From Nocardioides acrostichi (GTDB lineage Bacteria > Actinomycetota > Actinomycetes > Propionibacteriales > Nocardioidaceae): 64,000 nucleotides of DNA. The notes beneath the pieces are model-generated. The model saw only the letters and a list, made by a program, of their open reading frames with translations, was not told the origin of the DNA and did not search any database. Where the stretch lies: positions 1 through 64,000 of the forward strand of contig NZ_JADIVZ010000014.1 in NCBI RefSeq assembly GCF_015319165.1, in the 5' to 3' direction. The translations under genes and the position numbers were made by a program. Below are positions 47,493 to 56,988 of the stretch, in pieces (positions within the stretch are counted from its first letter, which is position 1; every line of letters begins with the position of its first letter).

Positions 47493-48971
47493 ATGACCAT
47501 CGCGCTGGGCACCCGCTTCGCCGACGCGTTCCCCGAGCTGGCGGTGCCGTGGCAGGGCGAGGAGGCACCCGCCCCGAGCCTGCTGCTGCTCAACGAGCCG
47601 CTCGCCGCCGACCTGGGCCTCGAGGTCGGTTGGCTGCGCAGCGACGAGGGCCTCGCGTTCCTGCAGGGCCGCCACGTGCCGGACGCCGCCCGCCCGGTCG
47701 CACAGGGGTACGCCGGCCACCAGTTCGGCGGCTACTCGCCCCGACTCGGCGACGGTCGCGCGCTGCTGCTCGGCGAGCTGACCCTGGCCGACGGGGGTCT
47801 GCGCGACCTGCACCTCAAGGGCTCGGGGCGCACGCCGTGGTCGCGCGGCGGTGACGGCCTGGCGGTGGTGGGTCCGATGCTGCGCGAGTACGTCGTGTCG
47901 GAGGCGATGCACGCCCTCGGCGTGCCCACGACCCGCTCGCTCGCGGTCACGGCCACCGGGCGCGACGTCCGGCGTGAGGTGGTGCTGCCGGGCGCCGTGC
48001 TGGCGCGGGTGGCGAGCAGCCACCTGCGGGTCGGCACCTTCCAGTACGCCGCCGCGATGGTGGCCGCCGGGCAGGCCGACCTCGACCTGCTGCAGCGGCT
48101 GGTCGACCACGCGATCGCCCGGCATCACCCCGACGCCGGCGAGGCGGCCAACCCGGCGCTGGCGCTGCTGGAGGCGGTGTCGAACGTGCAGGCCGAGCTG
48201 GTCGCGCAGTGGATGGGCCTCGGGTTCGTGCACGGCGTGCTCAACACCGACAACGTGCTGCTCTCGGGCGAGACCGTCGACTACGGGCCCTGCGCCTTCC
48301 TCGACGCCTTCGACGCGAGCGCGGTGTTCAGCTCGATCGACGAGCAGGGGCGGTACGCGTTCGGCAACCAGCCGAGCATCACGCAGTGGAACCTCTCGCG
48401 GTTCGCCGAGACGCTGCTGCCGCTCATCGCGCGAGACAGCGGGGGTGACCAGGACCAGGCGGTGGCCCTCGCCGTCGAGGTGCTCGAACGGTTCCCGGCG
48501 CGGTACGGCGACGCCTACGCCGCGCGGATGGCGGCCAAGCTCGGACTGCCGGTGACGGCTGGTCGCCCGGGGGAGGGCGTCGTCCCGATCGTCGAGCAGC
48601 TGCTGGCGCTGCTCCAGGCCGAGCACCCCGACCTCACCGGGTTCTTCCGCGACCTCTCCTCCGCCGCGCGGGGGAACCTCGACCCCGCCCGCGACCGGTT
48701 CGTCGAGCGCACGGCGTTCGACGCGTGGGCCGAGCAGTGGCTGCGCCGGGAGCCCGACGTCGACGCGATGGACGCCGTCAACCCGGTCTACATCCCGCGC
48801 AACCACCTGGTCGAGCAGGCGCTCGACGCGGCGACGTCCGGCGACCTCACGCCTGTCGAGACGCTGCTCGAGGCCGTCACCGACCCCTTCACCGAACGCC
48901 CCGGCCTGGAGGCCTACACCCAACCCGCCCCCGACTCCTTCGGCCGCTACGTCACCTACTGCGGCACGTGA
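47493..48971 (+). CDS. selO: SelO-type protein adenylyltransferase (YdiU/UPF0061)
   Basis: A 492-aa pseudokinase that transfers AMP to Ser/Thr/Tyr of target proteins. Family signatures are intact: [22 protein letters not shown] near residue 75, the [15 protein letters not shown] loop, [31 protein letters not shown], the metal-binding [21 protein letters not shown] (~255) and a C-terminal YVTYCGT with the conserved Cys. Length matches the family. ATG start at 47493. In bacteria SelO links to redox homeostasis. Confidence 0.94.
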   Translation: MTIALGTRFADAFPELAVPWQGEEAPAPSLLLLNEPLAADLGLEVGWLRSDEGLAFLQGRHVPDAARPVAQGYAGHQFGGYSPRLGDGRALLLGELTLADGGLRDLHLKGSGRTPWSRGGDGLAVVGPMLREYVVSEAMHALGVPTTRSLAVTATGRDVRREVVLPGAVLARVASSHLRVGTFQYAAAMVAAGQADLDLLQRLVDHAIARHHPDAGEAANPALALLEAVSNVQAELVAQWMGLGFVHGVLNTDNVLLSGETVDYGPCAFLDAFDASAVFSSIDEQGRYAFGNQPSITQWNLSRFAETLLPLIARDSGGDQDQAVALAVEVLERFPARYGDAYAARMAAKLGLPVTAGRPGEGVVPIVEQLLALLQAEHPDLTGFFRDLSSAARGNLDPARDRFVERTAFDAWAEQWLRREPDVDAMDAVNPVYIPRNHLVEQALDAATSGDLTPVETLLEAVTDPFTERPGLEAYTQPAPDSFGRYVTYCGT

Positions 48972-49004
48972 ACGCGGCCGGGGTGTGGGGACTACCGCCC
49001 CCGC

Positions 49005-49550
49005 TCAGCCACCCAACGCCGCCAGGGCCATGCCGGTGAGCAGGGTGCGCATGTCGTCGTCGGGCAGCAGGCCGGAGTGGGGGGTGGAGTTGATGAGTCC
49101 GAACGCGGCGTGGGCGGCGGCCCGGGCCCGATCTCGGGTCATCGAGGGGCCGCGACGGCACAGCTGCTCGGCCCAGATCTCCACGTAGGCCAGCTGCAGG
49201 GTGCGCACCTCCTCGCGGGCGGCGTCGGGCAGGGAGGACCAGTCGCGGTCCTGGACGACGATGAGCGCGCGGTGCTCGAGGGCGAACCCGACGTGGTGGT
49301 CGACGAGGGCGGCGAGCACGTCGTCCGGATCGGTGTGCGCGGCCGCGGCGGCCCGGCCGCCGTCGAGCAGCCACCGGCTGATCGAGACCAGCATCTCGGC
49401 GAGCACGGCGTCCTTGCCCGCGAAGTGCTTGTACAGCGCCGGGCCGGACATGCCGCAGGCCGCGCCGAGGTCGGCCACCGACACCCCGTGGAAGCCGCGC
49501 TGGGCGAACAGCTCCGCCGCGGTGTCGAGGATCTGCTGGCGCCGGCTCAC
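49005..49550 (-). CDS. TetR-family regulator of the acyl-CoA carboxylase operon
   Basis: A 181-aa TetR protein. HTH residues about 18-47: FHGVSVADLGAACGMSGPAL, then YKHFAGKDAVLAEM. The C-terminal domain resembles regulators of branched-chain and aromatic acyl-CoA catabolism (RDRARAAAHAAFGLINSTPH). It is divergent from the carboxylase operon, with two near-palindromic 18-bp operators between the two starts. Likely effector: an acyl-CoA intermediate of leucine breakdown. Confidence 0.85.
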   Translation of the reverse strand: MSRRQQILDTAAELFAQRGFHGVSVADLGAACGMSGPALYKHFAGKDAVLAEMLVSISRWLLDGGRAAAAAHTDPDDVLAALVDHHVGFALEHRALIVVQDRDWSSLPDAAREEVRTLQLAYVEIWAEQLCRRGPSMTRDRARAAAHAAFGLINSTPHSGLLPDDDMRTLLTGMALAALGG

Positions 49551-49557
49551 GGCGACA

Positions 49558-49604
49558 GGTTAGCGGCCGTTAACCGTGGACGGCTCGGTTAACGATCGCT
49601 AACC
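49558..49604. promoter_or_regulatory. Twin TetR operators between regulator and carboxylase operon
   Basis: GGTTAGCGGCCGTTAACC (49558-49575) and GGTTAACGATCGCTAACC (49587-49604) are each near-palindromic and are inverted images of each other. Centres are 29 bp apart, roughly three helical turns, so two dimers would bind the same face. They cover the divergent promoters. Confidence 0.75.
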
Positions 49605-49612
49605 TTGGCGTC

Positions 49613-51151
49613 GTGAGTCACCTGATCGAGCTCGTCGACGAGCTCCGCGAGCGCCTCGCCACCGCCCGGCTCGGCGGCAGCGAGCGGGCCCGCGAGAAGC
49701 ACACCGCCCGCGGCAAGCTCCTGGCCCGTGACCGGGTCGACCGGCTGCTGGACCCCGGCAGCCCCTTCCTCGAGCTGAGCCCGCTGGCCGCGCACGGCAT
49801 GTACGGCGAGCCGGGGGAGACGCCGGTGCCGAGCGCCGGAGTCGTCACCGGCATCGGCCGCGTGCACGGCCGCGAGGTGCTGGTCGTGGCCAACGACGCC
49901 ACCGTCAAGGGCGGCACCTACTACCCGATGACGGTCAAGAAGCACCTGCGCGCGCAGACCGTCGCCGCCGAGAACCGCCTGCCGTGCGTCTACCTCGTCG
50001 ACTCCGGCGGGGCGTTCCTGCCCATGCAGGACGACGTGTTCCCCGACCGCGAGCACTTCGGCCGGATCTTCTTCAACCAGGCGAACATGAGCGCCGCCGG
50101 CATCCCACAGATCGCCAGCGTCATGGGCTCGTGCACCGCCGGCGGCGCCTACGTGCCGGCGATGAGCGATGAGACCGTGATCGTGAAGGAGCAGGGCACG
50201 ATCTTCCTCGGCGGGCCGCCGCTGGTGAAGGCCGCCACCGGTGAGGTCGTGACCGCCGAGGAGCTCGGCGGGGGCGACGTGCACGCCCGCCGCTCAGGCG
50301 TCGTCGACCACCTCGCCGCCGACGACGCGCACGCGCTGGCCATCGTGCGCGGCATCGTCGACACCCTGCCGCGCAGCGCCGCCGGACCCGCCCCGTGGGA
50401 GGTCCGTGAGCCCGAGGAGCCGCTGGAGTCGCCCGACTCCCTCTACGACGTGGTGCCCGCCGACGTGCGGACGCCGTACGACGTGCGCGAGGTGATCCGC
50501 CGCGTCGTCGACGGCAGCCGGTTCACCGAGTTCAAGCAGCTCTACGGCGAGACCCTGGTCTGCGCGTTCGCCCACGTCTACGGCCACCCGGTCGGCATCG
50601 TGGCCAACAACGGCATCCTCTTCAGCGAGTCCGCGCTCAAGGGCGCGCACTTCGTCGAGCTGTGCAACCAGCGCGGCATCCCGCTGGTGTTCCTGCAGAA
50701 CATCTCCGGCTTCATGGTCGGCCGTGAGTACGAGAACGGCGGCATCGCCAAGGACGGCGCCAAGCTCGTCACCGCGGTCGCCACCAGCGTCGTGCCGAAG
50801 CTGACGGTCGTGATCGGCGGTTCGTACGGCGCCGGCAACTACGGCATGTGCGGGCGGGCTTATGACCCACGATTCATGTGGACCTGGCCGAACAGCCGGA
50901 TCTCGGTGATGGGCGGTGAGCAGGCCGCCAGCGTGCTCGCCACGGTCGCGGGCCGCCCCGACGACGACGCGTTCAAGGCGCCGATCCGCGCGCAGTACGA
51001 GCAGCAGGGGTCGCCGTACTACGCCACCGCCCGGCTCTGGGACGACGGCATCATCGACCCCGCCGACACCCGGCGCGTGCTCGGCATGGCCCTCGCCACC
51101 TGCGCCAACGCGCCCGTACCCCGCCCCCAACCGGCCCTCTTCCGGATGTGA
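49613..51151 (+). CDS. Acyl-CoA carboxylase carboxyltransferase (beta) subunit, methylcrotonyl-CoA type
   Basis: A 512-aa carboxyltransferase that moves the carboxyl group from biotin to an acyl-CoA. It carries [40 protein letters not shown], the CoA-binding [12 protein letters not shown] with its glycine-rich oxyanion hole, [15 protein letters not shown], and the distal [20 protein letters not shown] with [15 protein letters not shown]. The [16 protein letters not shown] segment and the neighbouring HMG-CoA lyase favour methylcrotonyl-CoA over propionyl-CoA as substrate. It starts at GTG 49613, nine bases after operator 2, so possibly leaderless. Confidence 0.9.
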   Translation: MSHLIELVDELRERLATARLGGSERAREKHTARGKLLARDRVDRLLDPGSPFLELSPLAAHGMYGEPGETPVPSAGVVTGIGRVHGREVLVVANDATVKGGTYYPMTVKKHLRAQTVAAENRLPCVYLVDSGGAFLPMQDDVFPDREHFGRIFFNQANMSAAGIPQIASVMGSCTAGGAYVPAMSDETVIVKEQGTIFLGGPPLVKAATGEVVTAEELGGGDVHARRSGVVDHLAADDAHALAIVRGIVDTLPRSAAGPAPWEVREPEEPLESPDSLYDVVPADVRTPYDVREVIRRVVDGSRFTEFKQLYGETLVCAFAHVYGHPVGIVANNGILFSESALKGAHFVELCNQRGIPLVFLQNISGFMVGREYENGGIAKDGAKLVTAVATSVVPKLTVVIGGSYGAGNYGMCGRAYDPRFMWTWPNSRISVMGGEQAASVLATVAGRPDDDAFKAPIRAQYEQQGSPYYATARLWDDGIIDPADTRRVLGMALATCANAPVPRPQPALFRM

Positions 51152-51278
51152 TGAAGCGAGCAGCCGGGCGCGAGGCACGAGCGGTCGGCGTCCGCGAGAC
51201 CAGGTTGAGCAAGCCCCGCGGTCGAGGGACGAGACCGCGACGGGTGCGTCGAAACACAAGGAGAATGACGGAGACCCC

Positions 51279-53192
51279 ATGACAGGCATCGAGAAACTGC
51301 TCATCGCCAACCGCGGCGAGATCGCGCTGCGGGTCATGCGCACCGCCGACGAGCTCGGCATCGCCACCGTCGCGCTCTACACCGACCTCGACCGACGCGC
51401 CCCGCACGTGCGCGCGGCTGGCGAGGCGATCGAGGTGCCCGGCTACCTCGACATCGAGGCGGTCGTGGCGGCTTCGGTGACGACCGGCGCCGACGCCGTG
51501 CACCCCGGCTACGGCTTCCTCTCCGAGCGCGCGCCGTTCGCCCGTGCGCTGGAACTGGCCGGAATCCGACTGGTCGGCCCGAGCGCCGACGTCATGGACC
51601 TCATGGGTCGAAAGGACGCCGCTCGCGAGGTCGCCGAGCGCGCGGGCGTGCCCGTCGTGCCGGCCTACGACCTGGGCGCCGACCCGGCCACGTTCACCTA
51701 CCCGGTGCTCGTCAAGGCCGCCGCGGGCGGCGGCGGCAAGGGTATGCGCGTGGTGCGGGAGGCCGCGGACTTCGACGAGGCCCTGGCCGCCGCCCGCCGG
51801 GAGGCCGCCAGCTCGTTCGGCGACGACGCGATGATCGTCGAGCGCTACGTCGAGCGCGGCCGCCACGTCGAGGTGCAGGTGATGGGCGACGACCACGGCG
51901 ATGCCGTGCACCTGCACGAGCGCGACTGCTCGGCGCAGCGGCGCCACCAGAAGGTGCTCGAGGAGGCGCCGGCCCCCGGGCTCGACGACGTCACCCGCAC
52001 CCGCATGCACACCGCCGCCGTCGACCTCGCGCGACAGGTCGGCTACTCCGGCGCCGGCACCGTGGAGTTCCTGCTCGACCCCGCCGAGCATGGCGGCACG
52101 GGCGACTTCTACTTCCTCGAGATGAACACCCGGCTCCAGGTCGAGCACCCCGTCACCGAGGCGGTGCACCGGCTGCGGGGCGAGCCGGTCGACCTCGTCG
52201 CGATGCAGCTCGACGTCGCCGCGGGCGGTCACGTGCCCGCGCAGTCCGAGCTGACCCTCACCGGTCACGCGATCGAGGCCCGGGTGTACGCCGAGGACGC
52301 CTTCGGCGGGTTCCTGCCGCAGGCGGGCACCGCGACCGTCGTGCACTGGCCGGAGGCGCTGGCGGGCGTCCGCGTCGACCACGCGCTGGAGTCGGGGCAG
52401 GTGGTCTCCACCTCGTTCGACCCGATGCTCGGCAAGGTGATCGCCGCCGGTGCCGACCGAGAGGCGGCCCGCGAGTTGCTGGTGCGCGCACTGGCGGACA
52501 CCGCGGTCTTCGGGCTGGTCACGAACACCGGCTTCCTGCACTCGCTGGCCTCGCACGACGCCTTCCGCGACGTGGGAGCCCCCGGAGGCCTCGACACCGC
52601 GTGGCTCGACCGGAACGAGCTGGACGCCCCCGACGAGGCTCCCGCCCTGGCCGCCGCCGCGGTCTCCCTGCGGGCAGAGCTGGCCTCCTCGCCCCACGGT
52701 GCCTGGCAGCCCGACGCGTTCCGGATGGGCGGACCGGTCGGGCCGCTGGTCGAGGACGGCCGGGTGCTGCCCGCTGCCGGCTGGTCGACGGTGCCGGAGA
52801 CGCTGCCCGACGGCCTGAGCCGGGTGTCGACCTTCCCGCACGAGATGCCCTCCTTCGTGCGCCGCAGCACGGCGGGCACCGAGGTCGTGCACGCGGGGCA
52901 GTGGTTCGACCTGCGGCCCGGCTCGCAGTCCCATGTCGACGAGGCGGACGGCGACCTCGTCGCCCCCATGCCAGGCACCGTGCTCGACGTCCGGGTGGCC
53001 GAGGGCGAGGCCGTCACCGAGGGGCAGGCGCTCGGCGTGCTGGAGGCGATGAAGATGGAGCTCGCGCTCAAGGCGCCCTACGACGGCACCGTCACCACGG
53101 TGGCCGCCGAGGTGGGGCGCCAGGTGCCCCTGGGGCACGTGTTGTTCCACGTGGAACCAGCCCACGCCGAGGCAGACGGGGGCGGGCAGTGA
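51279..53192 (+). CDS. Acyl-CoA carboxylase biotin-carboxylase/BCCP (alpha) subunit
   Basis: A 637-aa subunit. The biotin carboxylase N-domain starts IEKLLIANRGEIALRVMRTA, followed by ATP-grasp motifs (KAAAGGGGKGMRVV, ERYVERGRHVEVQV, FLEMNTRLQVEHPVTE) and a C-terminal biotinyl domain with EAMKMEL (biotin on Lys, about residue 593). It carboxylates biotin with ATP and bicarbonate and hands it to the beta subunit. The ATG at 51279 follows AAGGAGAATGACGGAG. The HMG-CoA lyase gene overlaps its stop by 4 bp. Confidence 0.93.
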   Translation: MTGIEKLLIANRGEIALRVMRTADELGIATVALYTDLDRRAPHVRAAGEAIEVPGYLDIEAVVAASVTTGADAVHPGYGFLSERAPFARALELAGIRLVGPSADVMDLMGRKDAAREVAERAGVPVVPAYDLGADPATFTYPVLVKAAAGGGGKGMRVVREAADFDEALAAARREAASSFGDDAMIVERYVERGRHVEVQVMGDDHGDAVHLHERDCSAQRRHQKVLEEAPAPGLDDVTRTRMHTAAVDLARQVGYSGAGTVEFLLDPAEHGGTGDFYFLEMNTRLQVEHPVTEAVHRLRGEPVDLVAMQLDVAAGGHVPAQSELTLTGHAIEARVYAEDAFGGFLPQAGTATVVHWPEALAGVRVDHALESGQVVSTSFDPMLGKVIAAGADREAARELLVRALADTAVFGLVTNTGFLHSLASHDAFRDVGAPGGLDTAWLDRNELDAPDEAPALAAAAVSLRAELASSPHGAWQPDAFRMGGPVGPLVEDGRVLPAAGWSTVPETLPDGLSRVSTFPHEMPSFVRRSTAGTEVVHAGQWFDLRPGSQSHVDEADGDLVAPMPGTVLDVRVAEGEAVTEGQALGVLEAMKMELALKAPYDGTVTTVAAEVGRQVPLGHVLFHVEPAHAEADGGGQ

Positions 53193-54130
53193 CCGGGGCG
53201 ATGACCCGGCCCGCCGTCGTGCGGGCCGCGGGGCTGCCCGAGCGGGTGACGATCTACGAGGTCGGCGCCCGCGACGGGCTCCAGAACGAGCAGGAGGTCG
53301 TGCCGCTGCAGGTGAAGGAGCAGTTCGTGCGCCGGCTGCTCGCCGCCGGGCTGCCGATCGTGGAGGCCACCAGCTTCGTGCACCCGCGCTGGGTGCCCCA
53401 GCTCGCCGACGCTGCCGACCTCATGGCGAACCTGGGTGAGACCGGCCGCGACCTGCCGGTGCTCGTGCCCAACGAGCGCGGCCTCGACCGCGCGCTCGAG
53501 CTGGACCTGCGGCACGTGGCGGTCTTCGGCTCGGCCACGGAGACGTTCGCGCAGCGCAACCTCAACCGCTCCTACGACGAGCAGTTCGCCATGTTCGAGC
53601 CGGTCGTGCGCCGGGCCACGGACGCCGGCCTCACGGTGCGCGCGTACGTGTCGATGTGCTTCGGCGACCCCTGGGAGGGCGCGGTGCCGATCGACCAGGT
53701 GGTCGAGGCCGGACGACGCCTGCTCGACCTCGGCGCCGGAGAGCTCAGCCTCGGCGACACCATCGGCGTCGGCACCGCCGGCCACGTGACCGCGCTGGTC
53801 GAGGCGTTCGGCGCCGCCGGCATCGGGCCGGAGAGGCTGGCCCTGCACTTCCACGACACCTACGGCCAGGCGCTCTCCAACGTGCAGGCGGGCCTGCTGG
53901 CCGGCGTCACGACGTTCGACGCGAGCGCGGGTGGCCTGGGTGGCTGCCCGTACGCGCAGAGCGCCACCGGCAACCTCGCGACCGAGGATCTGGTCTGGCT
54001 GCTCACCGGGCTCGGCATCGAGCACGGGGTCGACCTCGACGCCCTCGTGACGACCAGCGCCTGGATGGCCGAGCACCTGGGGCGGTCCAGTCCGTCCGCC
54101 GTGGTGCGGGCGATGTCCTCAGCCGACTGA
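53189..54130 (+). CDS. Hydroxymethylglutaryl-CoA lyase
   Basis: A 313-aa TIM-barrel lyase splitting HMG-CoA to acetyl-CoA and acetoacetate, the last step of leucine degradation. Catalytic motifs: EVGARDGLQNE (metal Asp and Arg), the LALHFHDTYGQALSNV HxH metal site, and AGGLGGCPYAQSATGN with the mobile-loop Cys. It starts at GTG 53189 overlapping the alpha-subunit stop (GTGA); an ATG at 53201 is the alternative. With the carboxylase subunits it forms the isovalerate/leucine unit; no isovaleryl-CoA dehydrogenase or enoyl hydratase is in this operon. Confidence 0.92.
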   Translation: MTGAMTRPAVVRAAGLPERVTIYEVGARDGLQNEQEVVPLQVKEQFVRRLLAAGLPIVEATSFVHPRWVPQLADAADLMANLGETGRDLPVLVPNERGLDRALELDLRHVAVFGSATETFAQRNLNRSYDEQFAMFEPVVRRATDAGLTVRAYVSMCFGDPWEGAVPIDQVVEAGRRLLDLGAGELSLGDTIGVGTAGHVTALVEAFGAAGIGPERLALHFHDTYGQALSNVQAGLLAGVTTFDASAGGLGGCPYAQSATGNLATEDLVWLLTGLGIEHGVDLDALVTTSAWMAEHLGRSSPSAVVRAMSSAD

Positions 54131-54727
54131 TCCGGCCCGGGCGGGGCCGGCGACGGCGGCCGACACCGCCGTGCGCAGCAGGTCGCGTCGTGCGGCGTGC
54201 GTGGCGGCGTCCTCGCTCGCCGTCGCCGTGTACACCGTGCTCGTCGGCGACCAGGTGCACGACATGGCGATGACCAGCGCCATGACGTCGAAGGGCAGTG
54301 CCGGCCGCACCTTGCCGGCCTGCTGAGCCTCGGCGATGCCGCGCAGCTTCGCCGAGTCGAGTCGGTCGTCCTCGTCGACCAGCAGTCCGTGGGGACGCCG
54401 CTCCAGCCGGTGCCAGGTGGCCAGGCGCACCCGCTCGGGGTGGTCGAGGTAGTCGTCGTACAGACGCACCGCCCAGTCGGCGAGATCGTCGGGGTCGATC
54501 GGGGCGTCGGCCATGATCTGGTGCATCGAGGCGAAGAAGACGGCGTCGAAGAGCGCCTCCTTGCTGCCGAAGTAGGCGTAGATCTGACCCTTGTTGGTGT
54601 GCGCCACCTCGGCGATCCGGTCGACCCGGGCCCCAGCGAGACCGTAGGCGGCGAACTCGCTCGTCGCTGCGTCGAGGATGCGCTGACGGGTGGCCTCTCC
54701 CTTCGCGGTCACGGGCGGGGTCGGCAT
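54119..54727 (-). CDS. TetR-family regulator divergent from a zinc alcohol dehydrogenase
   Basis: A 202-aa TetR protein with the HTH at about residues 27-58 (AAYGLAGARVDRIAEVAHTN, then KGQIYAYFGSKEALFDAVF) and a helical C-terminal domain. The start is ATG 54727. Its 3' end overlaps the convergent HMG-CoA lyase gene by 12 bp. The strikingly AT-rich palindrome between it and the dehydrogenase gene is its probable operator, implying control of that dehydrogenase. Confidence 0.85.
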   Translation of the reverse strand: MPTPPVTAKGEATRQRILDAATSEFAAYGLAGARVDRIAEVAHTNKGQIYAYFGSKEALFDAVFFASMHQIMADAPIDPDDLADWAVRLYDDYLDHPERVRLATWHRLERRPHGLLVDEDDRLDSAKLRGIAEAQQAGKVRPALPFDVMALVIAMSCTWSPTSTVYTATASEDAATHAARRDLLRTAVSAAVAGPARAGSVG

Positions 54728-54761
54728 GGCGGGCAGCGTACCCAAGCGAGAGGACGAGCAG

Positions 54762-54786
54762 AAAAAACTAGCTGGTAGGTTTTTTT
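54762..54786. promoter_or_regulatory. AT-rich palindromic operator between tetR and alcohol dehydrogenase
   Basis: AAAAAACTA-GCTGG-TAGGTTTTTT is an almost perfect palindrome ending one base before the dehydrogenase ATG (54788). Six-base A and T runs are rare in this genome. A repressor here would block a start-proximal promoter. Confidence 0.7.
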
Positions 54787-54787
54787 C

Positions 54788-55825
54788 ATGATCTCGACGA
54801 CAGCCCTCATGGCCCAGCAGCCCGGCGATGCCCTGGCGCCCACCAGGATCGAGCGCCGCGACCTGCGCCCCGACGATGTCGCCGTGCGGGTGACCCACTG
54901 CGGCGTGTGCTTCACCGACCTGCACGCCCTCGACGCCACCGATCCTGGCGCCTTCCCCGTGGTGCCGGGGCACGAGTTCACCGGTGAGGTGCTCGAGGTC
55001 GGCAGCGAGGTGACCCGTGTCGCCGTCGGTGACCGGGTGGCGGTCGGCAACATCGTCGACTCCTGCGGTCAGTGCCCTCGATGCCTGGACGACGAGCAGG
55101 CGTGGTGCACGCAGTTCCCGACCCTGACCTACGGCGGAGTCGACCGCCACGACGGCCAGCGCACCCTCGGTGGCTACAGCGGCGCCTACGTGGTGCGCGA
55201 CGAGTTCGTGTACCGCCTCCCGGATGGCCTCGACCCGGCTGCGGCGGCTCCCCTGATGTGCGCCGGCGTCACGATGTGGGGTCCGCTCCGCTCCGAGCAG
55301 GTGGGCCCGGGTTCGCGGGTCGGGGTCGTGGGCATAGGTGGCCTCGGGCACCTCGGAGTCCGGTTGGCGCGCGCCATGGGCGCCGAGGTCACGGCCATCA
55401 CCTCCTCGATCGCCAAGGCCGACGATGCACTGCGCCTGGGTGCCAGCAGGGTCGTGGTGTCCCAGGACGACGACGCGATGCGGGCGGCCGCGGGCAGCCT
55501 CGACGTGGTGCTCGACACCATCGGCTTCGAGCACGACCTGGAGCCCTACGTCGGTCTGCTCGCCGATCGCGGGGTGCTGTACCCGGTCGGCTTCCTCGGC
55601 ACCTTGAGCATCGCCTCCATGGCACTGCTCATCGGCCACAAGCGCCTCAGCTCCGCCGGTGGCGGCGGCCGGGGCAGCACGGTGCGCATGCTCGAGTTCT
55701 GCGCCGAGCACGGCATCACCGCCGACGTCGAGGTGCTTTCCGCCTCTCGCGCCCATGAAGCCATCGAGCGGCTGCGTGCCGGCGATGTCCGCTACCGCTT
55801 CGTGCTCGCGATGCAGGAGGCCTAG
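54788..55825 (+). CDS. Zinc-dependent alcohol dehydrogenase (NADP type, YahK/CAD-like)
   Basis: A 345-aa MDR alcohol dehydrogenase reducing aldehydes. The catalytic zinc ligands are CGVCFTD and PGHEFTG plus a later Cys (PLMCAGVTMW); the structural zinc ligands are CGQCPRC and a following Cys. The cofactor loop VGIGGLGHLGVRLA follows. The LGGYSGAYVV and AGVTMWGPLR segments place it in the cinnamyl-alcohol-dehydrogenase/YahK group. The ATG follows the operator with no Shine-Dalgarno, so a leaderless message is likely. Confidence 0.9.
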   Translation: MISTTALMAQQPGDALAPTRIERRDLRPDDVAVRVTHCGVCFTDLHALDATDPGAFPVVPGHEFTGEVLEVGSEVTRVAVGDRVAVGNIVDSCGQCPRCLDDEQAWCTQFPTLTYGGVDRHDGQRTLGGYSGAYVVRDEFVYRLPDGLDPAAAAPLMCAGVTMWGPLRSEQVGPGSRVGVVGIGGLGHLGVRLARAMGAEVTAITSSIAKADDALRLGASRVVVSQDDDAMRAAAGSLDVVLDTIGFEHDLEPYVGLLADRGVLYPVGFLGTLSIASMALLIGHKRLSSAGGGGRGSTVRMLEFCAEHGITADVEVLSASRAHEAIERLRAGDVRYRFVLAMQEA

Positions 55826-55889
55826 CCGACGAGGCGGCGGGTGGTGGGGCCTGGACCAGCGCGGGAGGTGGTGAGGCACAATCCCCCTC

Positions 55890-56978
55890 GTGAGCTCCCA
55901 GCGCCGGGTCTACGTGCACATCGGTGCACCCAAGACCGGCACGACGTACGTGCAGGACAAACTGGCTCGCAACCTGCGCTCGCTGGCGAGCCACGGCGTC
56001 ACGTTCCCCAGCCGCAACCCGTCGGTGAGCCCTCCGCTGTTCCACTTCCGGGCGGCGCTCGACCTGCTCGGTCAGGACTGGGGCGGCGAGCCCGGCCACG
56101 CCTCGGGCAGTTGGGACGCCCTCGTGCGCCGCGTGCGCCGCGCCAGCGGCACCACCATCGTGAGTCACGAGATCCTGGCGCCGGCCCCGGCGGCCGCCGT
56201 CGAGAAGGCCAAGCGCGATCTGGACGCCGGCGATGACCTGCATGTCGTGTACGGCGTCCGCGACCTCGCACGCCAGCTGCCCGCGGCGTGGCAGGAGAGC
56301 ATCAAGCAGGGCCGCAAGTGGACCTACGGTCGGTTCTTGAAGAAGGTCCGCAACCGGCGGCCGTGGTTCTACCGCTCCTTCGACGTGCCCTCGGTGCTCG
56401 GCACCTGGGCGGCGGGCCTGCCGCCGGAGAACGTGCACGTCATCACCGTGCCCGCGCCCGGCACGGCCAGCCGCGACGAGCTGTGGTTGCGGTTCTGCCG
56501 AGTCACCGGCATCGACCCCGCCTGGGCGCCGGAGGAGGCCACCCGCACGAACCCGTCGCTGGGCGTGGCCGAGGCGGCGATGATCCGCCGGCTCAACGTG
56601 CGGCTGGGCCGCGTGGCCCGGCGCGAGGCCGCCTACGACGGACTCGTGCGTGGGCTGCTGGCCGAGCAGGAGCTCGCGGGCCGCGACAGCGACAAGCTGC
56701 TGCTGCCGCCACGCATGAACGCCTGGGTGGCCGAGGAGTCGCAGCGCTGGGTCGACTGGATCGAACAGGCCGGCATCGACGTCGTCGGCGACCTCGCCGA
56801 CCTCACGCCCGCGCCGGTCAGTCGGGGCGACTACGTCAACCCCGACAAGATCTCACCCAAGAAGCAGCTGGCCGCCGCCGTCGACGCGCTCACCGCGATG
56901 ACGCAGGAGGCCGCCCGCCGTGAGGATCCCGACCAGCAGCTGCACCGCCGCGTGATGCGGCGGCTCTTCGACCAGTGA
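55890..56978 (+). CDS. Sulfotransferase-family protein, first of two in an operon
   Basis: A 362-aa protein with the PAPS 5'-phosphosulfate loop near the N-terminus (VHIGAPKTGTTYVQDKL, residues ~9-25) and the alpha/beta core strands TIVSHEILAP and LHVVYGVRDLARQLPAAWQE, where the Arg-Asp region would contact the 3'-phosphate. Such enzymes sulfate glycans, lipids or small molecules. It begins at GTG 55890. The next gene begins 10 bp after its stop. It is related to the third gene of the operon, so the pair arose by duplication. Confidence 0.8.
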   Translation: MSSQRRVYVHIGAPKTGTTYVQDKLARNLRSLASHGVTFPSRNPSVSPPLFHFRAALDLLGQDWGGEPGHASGSWDALVRRVRRASGTTIVSHEILAPAPAAAVEKAKRDLDAGDDLHVVYGVRDLARQLPAAWQESIKQGRKWTYGRFLKKVRNRRPWFYRSFDVPSVLGTWAAGLPPENVHVITVPAPGTASRDELWLRFCRVTGIDPAWAPEEATRTNPSLGVAEAAMIRRLNVRLGRVARREAAYDGLVRGLLAEQELAGRDSDKLLLPPRMNAWVAEESQRWVDWIEQAGIDVVGDLADLTPAPVSRGDYVNPDKISPKKQLAAAVDALTAMTQEAARREDPDQQLHRRVMRRLFDQ

Positions 56979-56988
56979 GGCTCGCGGC

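Noticed and set aside
51051..53165. 704-codon minus-strand open frame over the biotin carboxylase gene
   Set aside because: Antisense shadow; the plus-strand enzyme has a complete set of domains.
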